A DNA stretch of 64,000 bases from Bacteroidota bacterium (GTDB lineage: Bacteria > Bacteroidota > Bacteroidia > Flavobacteriales > Flavobacteriaceae), in the NCBI GenBank assembly GCA_023386585.1, contig JAEWJM010000025.1, positions 124,001-188,000 of the forward strand. Direction: 5' to 3'. Under the pieces are notes generated by a model, which was not told where the DNA came from, did no database searches, and saw only the letters and a program-made list of their open reading frames with translations. Within the stretch, counting starts at the first letter, position 1, and every line of letters starts with the position of its first letter. Made by a program: the position numbers and the translations under genes. Shown piece by piece: positions 60,069-64,000 of this stretch.

Positions 60069-62055
60069 CGACGAGGTTCACAAAAAAGTTGCGGCCTTTC
60101 CGCGGAATATCGTTCCAATCGGAATAGGTCGAATAATAGGCATCAAGCAGGTTTTCGACTCCCGCTTTCAGCACATATTTTGACCTTCCGATCGAATACG
60201 AATAACCGGACGACAAGCCAAGAATGGCATATGCCGGCGTCCTGTCTTCACCGTAAGTCGGACTGAACTCATCCTGCACTGCATTTCCTTCAACAACGAC
60301 TTCGGCAGAAAACCGACGCTTTTTATAGTTCACCGCACCCGAATAGCGCAACGGACTTATGAAAGGCAGTCCGACATTGTTTTCGTCAAATCCGCGGCTG
60401 TAAACCAATTGCGCTTTTGTGGTGAGGTTCGTCGTTAAACGATACTCCGCGTCAAGGATCGCGTTCATTATGTCGGCGTAATTCAGTGCGCCAAGCACTT
60501 TCACTCCACTTGCACCAATAGTCATCGGGATGAGCGCCTCATCAGGCTTGGCCACGATGTAATCGAGAATGTGGAACCACGAGCCCGATCCTTTTACCGA
60601 AAATTTCTCGGTTTTATAGCCAATGGAAACGCTCGCTTCCTCCGATTTTTCGTTTTTAAGCTGCGGATTTCCGACGTAATCGTATCGGTCAAAACTGTTA
60701 AACAGATAAAATCCGTACCCTTCCGAAACCGACGGAGCGCGTTCGCCATAGGCCAATCCGAAATTAAGATTCAAACCGTTTCGCTCGTAGTTATAGTTCC
60801 CGGAAATGCTTTTCAGCACCCGATTGTTGGTGGCGGCAATTCCCGGATAAAATATCTGCAGGCTTTCGAGCCCTTGCGTACTCCCAATACGGTTATAGTG
60901 ATTGGCGACCGATGCCGAAAATCGAAGTTGCTGATAATTTCCGACCGAAATTTTATCCTCAAGGAACAGCGCCACATCGGAAGTGCCAACATCCGGCCAC
61001 GTTTCCATGAACATCGGGCTTTCCTCCGGATCCGTCGGGTACATCGTCATTTCGGCCCGCGACCGGTTGTAATACGAATTCAGGTCAACGCTGAAGTTGT
61101 GCTTTTTATGGCTGCCGGTAAACTTTGAATAAAAGCCAAAAGTATCGCTCCATCCGGGCATATCCATGTGAATCGCCACATCGGGCCGCTTGGTATCGTC
61201 CATCCGGTGCGTGATCGTATTGTAGTAGATCTTGCTTTCCCAATCGGTGACTTTGGAATCGACCGGACGGTAGTCCAACCTCAGCGAGGTAATTAGCGCT
61301 TCGGCAAGTGAAACGTCCATCGGCAATGCCGGATAGCCAACGTCGGTAGCTTTATCATAAATAACCGATGCTTCCAAAACCTTGGTCTTTGCCAGCCGAA
61401 CTGCGCTGCTCGCAGAAATGTTAAACTTGCTGAACTGAGAAAACTGAATTTCCCTTCCTTTGCCGGCGGTATAATTGTCGGCGTTGCGTGACATGAAATC
61501 GGCTGCAAAACTGTACAAAGAGTCGCTGTAAGTCAGCGCTGCACCAAGGATTTTCTGCCGGCTGTTGGTTTCAAAACCGATGTTGATTGTTGTGCTCAGC
61601 GGTTTTTCTTCGAGATCGCAGCACGTTCGTTTCAAATCGACCGAACCGCCAATTGTCGCGCCGTGGCAACCGCCCTGTTGGCCGGAAGTGACCGTCGCTT
61701 CAGACAAATTCGATACTTCGACATAGGATGTGATCGGATCCATTTTATCGGTGCACGCGCCAAAAATCCGCATTCCGTCGATCGTGATGACCGTACGCTC
61801 TGTCGCCATGCCATTGATAATCGGTTCCCAGGCATAACTGCCTCGTCGAACCATTCCGATCTTTCCCGACTTCTGAAGAAAATCGTCGACTGTGGCAAGC
61901 GGTTTTGCCTGTTTTTCGTGGAGTTGGTTCTTTTTGCCGATAACGATGACTTCGGAAAGCGTCGCAGCATTGATACTATCTGTCGGTTGTTCCTGCGCGA
62001 GTAGAGTTGCTGACGCCAATACCAGCGCCAGCAACATTAAAATTTGTTGTCTCAT
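60055..62055 (-). CDS. TonB-dependent copper receptor, OprC/NosA type
   Basis: A 666-residue outer-membrane receptor with a signal peptide (cleavage likely after TLLAQ), plug domain (residues about 35-150) and 22-strand barrel to a C-terminal F-x-D ending. The plug contains FGACTDKMDP with C101 and M105, matching the CxxxM copper-binding motif of P. aeruginosa OprC. A second motif HRMDD (H283-R-M285) matches its HxM. Copper is needed for NosZ and cbb3 oxidase, which sit in this window. It probably shares an operon with the YtkA-like lipoprotein 35 bp upstream. Confidence 0.85.
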   Translation of the reverse strand: MRQQILMLLALVLASATLLAQEQPTDSINAATLSEVIVIGKKNQLHEKQAKPLATVDDFLQKSGKIGMVRRGSYAWEPIINGMATERTVITIDGMRIFGACTDKMDPITSYVEVSNLSEATVTSGQQGGCHGATIGGSVDLKRTCCDLEEKPLSTTINIGFETNSRQKILGAALTYSDSLYSFAADFMSRNADNYTAGKGREIQFSQFSKFNISASSAVRLAKTKVLEASVIYDKATDVGYPALPMDVSLAEALITSLRLDYRPVDSKVTDWESKIYYNTITHRMDDTKRPDVAIHMDMPGWSDTFGFYSKFTGSHKKHNFSVDLNSYYNRSRAEMTMYPTDPEESPMFMETWPDVGTSDVALFLEDKISVGNYQQLRFSASVANHYNRIGSTQGLESLQIFYPGIAATNNRVLKSISGNYNYERNGLNLNFGLAYGERAPSVSEGYGFYLFNSFDRYDYVGNPQLKNEKSEEASVSIGYKTEKFSVKGSGSWFHILDYIVAKPDEALIPMTIGASGVKVLGALNYADIMNAILDAEYRLTTNLTTKAQLVYSRGFDENNVGLPFISPLRYSGAVNYKKRRFSAEVVVEGNAVQDEFSPTYGEDRTPAYAILGLSSGYSYSIGRSKYVLKAGVENLLDAYYSTYSDWNDIPRKGRNFFVNLVVSFD

Positions 62056-62090
62056 AACTTTGTTTTAGAAAATAAGCGGTGTTTTCGCGC

Positions 62091-62942
62091 TTAAAATTCA
62101 GTTTCAAAGTAAATAGTGCTCTGCGGAACTTCGGGAGTGATGGCTTCACCTTTCAGAACTTCTCCTGCCTCGTCCAGCAATTGCAGGTTTATCCTCCAGT
62201 AGCCGGTCATGGTGAGAGAAAGCTTCCCGTGGTACAACTCATCGGTGCCATTTTGGACAAGGTCGACATTATTCGGCGAGCCGTGATTTCCCATGCCGGG
62301 CATCCGCGGATCGATCTTGACAGTAAAACCGCTTACTGGCGAAAACGAAGTCATCGAATCCATCCGATAAACTGCGGCGGTCATGTCATTGAGGGCAACT
62401 TTCGGATCATCGGGCGCGACCAAAGCGACTATGTAATATGCGCCATCGGTTCCGGTAAATGTCGTGACGCGTTGCTTTGGCGAAGCCGGAACGTCAATTT
62501 GTGAACTTGCCGAATAATTTTCAGCGTCGATTGTATAGTTGATGGTCAGGTCCCAATATTCGGAATCGTTCTGCGCCATCTGGAATATCATATATCCATT
62601 ATAAATTGTCGGCTTTCCCGGAGCTGCCATAACTGGCGATTTTGGGCATGAATGCGACATCATTGTCATGTGCATCAACGGCTTCCAGTCGATTGTCGCA
62701 TTGGTTTGATATTCGCCTGTTGCGTTGTCTTTAATCCGAAGGGAAACTGAATTATATCCTTGCTGAAGCGTGCCAGTCGCCGAGTACAATTCGATTGTAT
62801 GGGATTCGTTCGCAATCTCCTGAATTTTGACTAAGCCTTCAAGATCGTTTAGGGTCGCGTTATCGTCGTTTGATGAACATGAGGAAAATGCTATGGCGAC
62901 AAAAAGAGCTATGATGCCGCGCAAAATGTGAGTAGTTTTCAT
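62091..62942 (-). CDS. Met/His-rich lipoprotein with YtkA/FixH-like domains
   Basis: A 283-residue lipoprotein (FSSC near residue 22). Two beta-sandwich domains are suggested, each with a Met/His/Cys-rich segment: HMTMMSHSCPKSPVM near residue 91 and RMPGMGNHGSPNN near residue 215. These are typical of YtkA-like/FixH-like copper-binding families. It is a probable periplasmic-side copper chaperone or capture protein for the OprC-type receptor next to it. The start is the ATG ending at 62942. Confidence 0.75.
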   Translation of the reverse strand: MKTTHILRGIIALFVAIAFSSCSSNDDNATLNDLEGLVKIQEIANESHTIELYSATGTLQQGYNSVSLRIKDNATGEYQTNATIDWKPLMHMTMMSHSCPKSPVMAAPGKPTIYNGYMIFQMAQNDSEYWDLTINYTIDAENYSASSQIDVPASPKQRVTTFTGTDGAYYIVALVAPDDPKVALNDMTAAVYRMDSMTSFSPVSGFTVKIDPRMPGMGNHGSPNNVDLVQNGTDELYHGKLSLTMTGYWRINLQLLDEAGEVLKGEAITPEVPQSTIYFETEF

Positions 62943-63017
62943 TGTGAATTTTTAAAAATTGATAAAACAAAATCCGGGAACAATCGTAGTGATGTTCCGC
63001 GAGGAAAAACAAAATTT

Positions 63018-63386
63018 TTAATTCACAATGGGCGGACGGAAAACCTGAAAGTACCGATCTATTGGATGCAGCAGCGAAGGACGAACGAAAAATCGAAGAT
63101 TTTTGGTGAAATTCAGCAGCAGACACAGTGGCTGAATCGGCTGAAACCAATTTACCTCAAAGTCCCAATGATTGTTTTTTTTATCGTTCGCCGCCGGCTT
63201 TTCGCCTTCCGACGCTTTGGCGAGTTGCTTCATCAGAAAGCATTTCCCGTTGCAGTGCAGCTCCTTTTTCTGTTTGTTGACGCAAAGTTCGTTTGCGATA
63301 TAATCATAATCGAGTACGTACCTGATTAGCGGAACGATCGGCTTTATCAGGATCAGCGTGCAAACGATGATGACAATACTTTTCAT
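63018..63386 (-). CDS. Small membrane-anchored CNGKC protein
   Basis: A 122-residue protein with an N-terminal helix (SIVIIVCTLILIKPIVPLI) and the conserved motif ELCVNKQKKELHCNGKCFLMKQL near residues 33-55. It is often found beside TonB-linked metal genes in Bacteroidetes and is usually annotated as hypothetical (my recollection). The three Cys may bind a metal. The start at ATG 63386 avoids a longer shadow frame. It starts 4 bp from the end of the DUF438 gene. Confidence 0.65.
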   Translation of the reverse strand: MKSIVIIVCTLILIKPIVPLIRYVLDYDYIANELCVNKQKKELHCNGKCFLMKQLAKASEGEKPAANDKKNNHWDFEVNWFQPIQPLCLLLNFTKNLRFFVRPSLLHPIDRYFQVFRPPIVN

Positions 63387-63390
63387 TGTA

Positions 63391-64000
63391 TTAGGCCCAG
63401 TCCAGCAGTCGCTGTTCGCCTTCGATTTTTTTGATATCGGTAATATCCTGCGACATTTCAATTACGCCACGATAAACCTTGTTCGCGTCGCGTACTGCAA
63501 AATAACGAATATATATCAGTCTTTCCTTGTAATTGATCCAGAAAGAAGCCTCGTTTTTGGTTCCGTTCCGGAATTCTTCGAGGATTTTTAAAACTGTTCC
63601 AACGCTTTTCGGTGGATGGCAAAATTTGACTTCCCTGCCAATAACTCCGGCGCTCCTCGGAAACACGCGCTCTTCTCCGCGATTGTAAAAAATCACCCGG
63701 TCGTTTTCATCCACGTAGGTGAGATCCAGCGGCATGGTTCTCAACAGCAGGTTTACCTGGTCAATGGTCATGTAACCCTCGTCAAAATGAGCGGACTTCT
63801 CCTGACCAAATGATTCGGTCAAAACATCTTCGGTTGCCGATTCTTGCGTCGCCGGAAATTCAGGCGGAGTTTGCGCGAACATCCATCCGATTTCTTCCTC
63901 GCCTTTGCGCATTTCGATCCAATCTTCATCGGTCAAAATCTGCAGCGCGTTGGGAAATAACACGGTTTCTTCGGTTTGCATCAGCCTGAGAATGCCGTTT
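63391..64000 (-). CDS. DUF438-type hemerythrin/PAS protein, N-terminus outside window
   Basis: The frame is open to the window end (before the first ATG at 63981 it reads NGILRL), so this is the C-terminal 203 residues. It continues with MQTEETVLFPNALQIL, the end of a hemerythrin-like domain, then a PAS domain (residues about 75-200 of the visible part) with LDLTYVDENDRVIFYNRGEERVF and FCHPPKSVGTVLKILEEF. DUF438 proteins with hemerythrin and PAS modules are proposed sensors of O2, NO or redox state. It is the likely first gene of the copper group. Confidence 0.8.
   Translation of the reverse strand, partial: NGILRLMQTEETVLFPNALQILTDEDWIEMRKGEEEIGWMFAQTPPEFPATQESATEDVLTESFGQEKSAHFDEGYMTIDQVNLLLRTMPLDLTYVDENDRVIFYNRGEERVFPRSAGVIGREVKFCHPPKSVGTVLKILEEFRNGTKNEASFWINYKERLIYIRYFAVRDANKVYRGVIEMSQDITDIKKIEGEQRLLDWA

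Noticed and set aside
60571..61128. A 185-residue plus-strand reading frame within the TonB receptor
   Set aside because: It lies opposite a well-supported receptor gene with a signal peptide and plug; no domain is visible in the antisense frame.
1..64000. CRISPR arrays, insertion sequences, prophage, toxin-antitoxin modules, tRNA and rRNA genes
   Set aside because: I looked for direct repeats with regular spacing, transposase-like proteins, terminal inverted repeats and structural-RNA landmarks in the gaps, and found none. Short tRNA genes in reverse strand gaps could still be missed by eye.

Overview
The window looks like a chromosomal segment of a denitrifying member of the Bacteroidetes, most likely Flavobacteriaceae and Flavobacterium-like. 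The evidence is the house-keeping gene order (pyrC next to a dolichol-phosphate-mannose-type glycosyltransferase; hemD then pckA; ftsX-DUF3098-uppP-truB; pyrH-frr), family-restricted proteins (DUF4296, DUF4271, DUF3098, DUF5686, PorT-like), a fused CcoNO oxidase subunit, clade II nosZ, and promoters carrying the Bacteroidetes -7 element TAnnTTTG in place of an E. coli -10 box. No rRNA, tRNA, insertion sequence, phage or CRISPR array was seen.

Bases 1-29,924 are mostly core genome: a truncated SDR epimerase, DUF4296 lipoprotein, dihydroorotase, glycosyltransferase, DUF4271 protein, HemD, PEP carboxykinase, a DUF423 protein, saccharopine-dehydrogenase-like protein, zinc peptidase, LeuRS, a cell-division/envelope/tRNA cluster (ftsX to truB), pyrH-frr, an outer-membrane DUF5686 protein, an SMR exporter with a CPA2 antiporter, an MMPL exporter, AsnRS, RpoN, a PorT-like protein and HPF.

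Bases 30,000-64,000 form one respiratory block for low oxygen and nitrogen oxides. It contains a FixL-type haem-PAS kinase with a receiver-CRP/FNR fusion regulator, a complete cbb3 oxidase set (ccoI, S, NO fusion, Q, P, G, H and a SafE-like protein), a second CRP/FNR regulator coupled to a multi-His membrane protein, a FAS1 lipoprotein, and a nos operon (cytochrome c, nosZ, a NosB-like/NosL fusion, nosD, nosF, nosY, truncated haemoglobin, CopD-like). Beyond it lie an uncharacterised two-gene operon (nitronate-monooxygenase-like protein plus PLP decarboxylase), norC-norB-nadA-nadB, and a copper-uptake group (OprC/NosA-type TonB receptor, YtkA-like lipoprotein, CNGKC protein, hemerythrin/PAS DUF438 protein).

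The strongest unifying observation is a regulatory code. Seven TGA-N6-TCA palindromes (six of seven preceded by A, most ending in TCAT) each sit exactly 23 bp before a -7 element resembling TAnnTTTG. Together they define eight promoters, because one palindrome serves two divergent operons. This ties the BON-domain operon, the DUF2892/pseudo-receiver operon, ccoI, ccoSNOQP, the crp-like gene, nos, norCB-nadAB and the unknown NMO-like/PLP operon into one predicted FNR-type regulon. The NorB protein lacks the first non-haem-iron His and the catalytic Glu of canonical NO reductase, and the NMO-like/PLP operon shares its control site. Those two operons are the best candidates here for undescribed biology.
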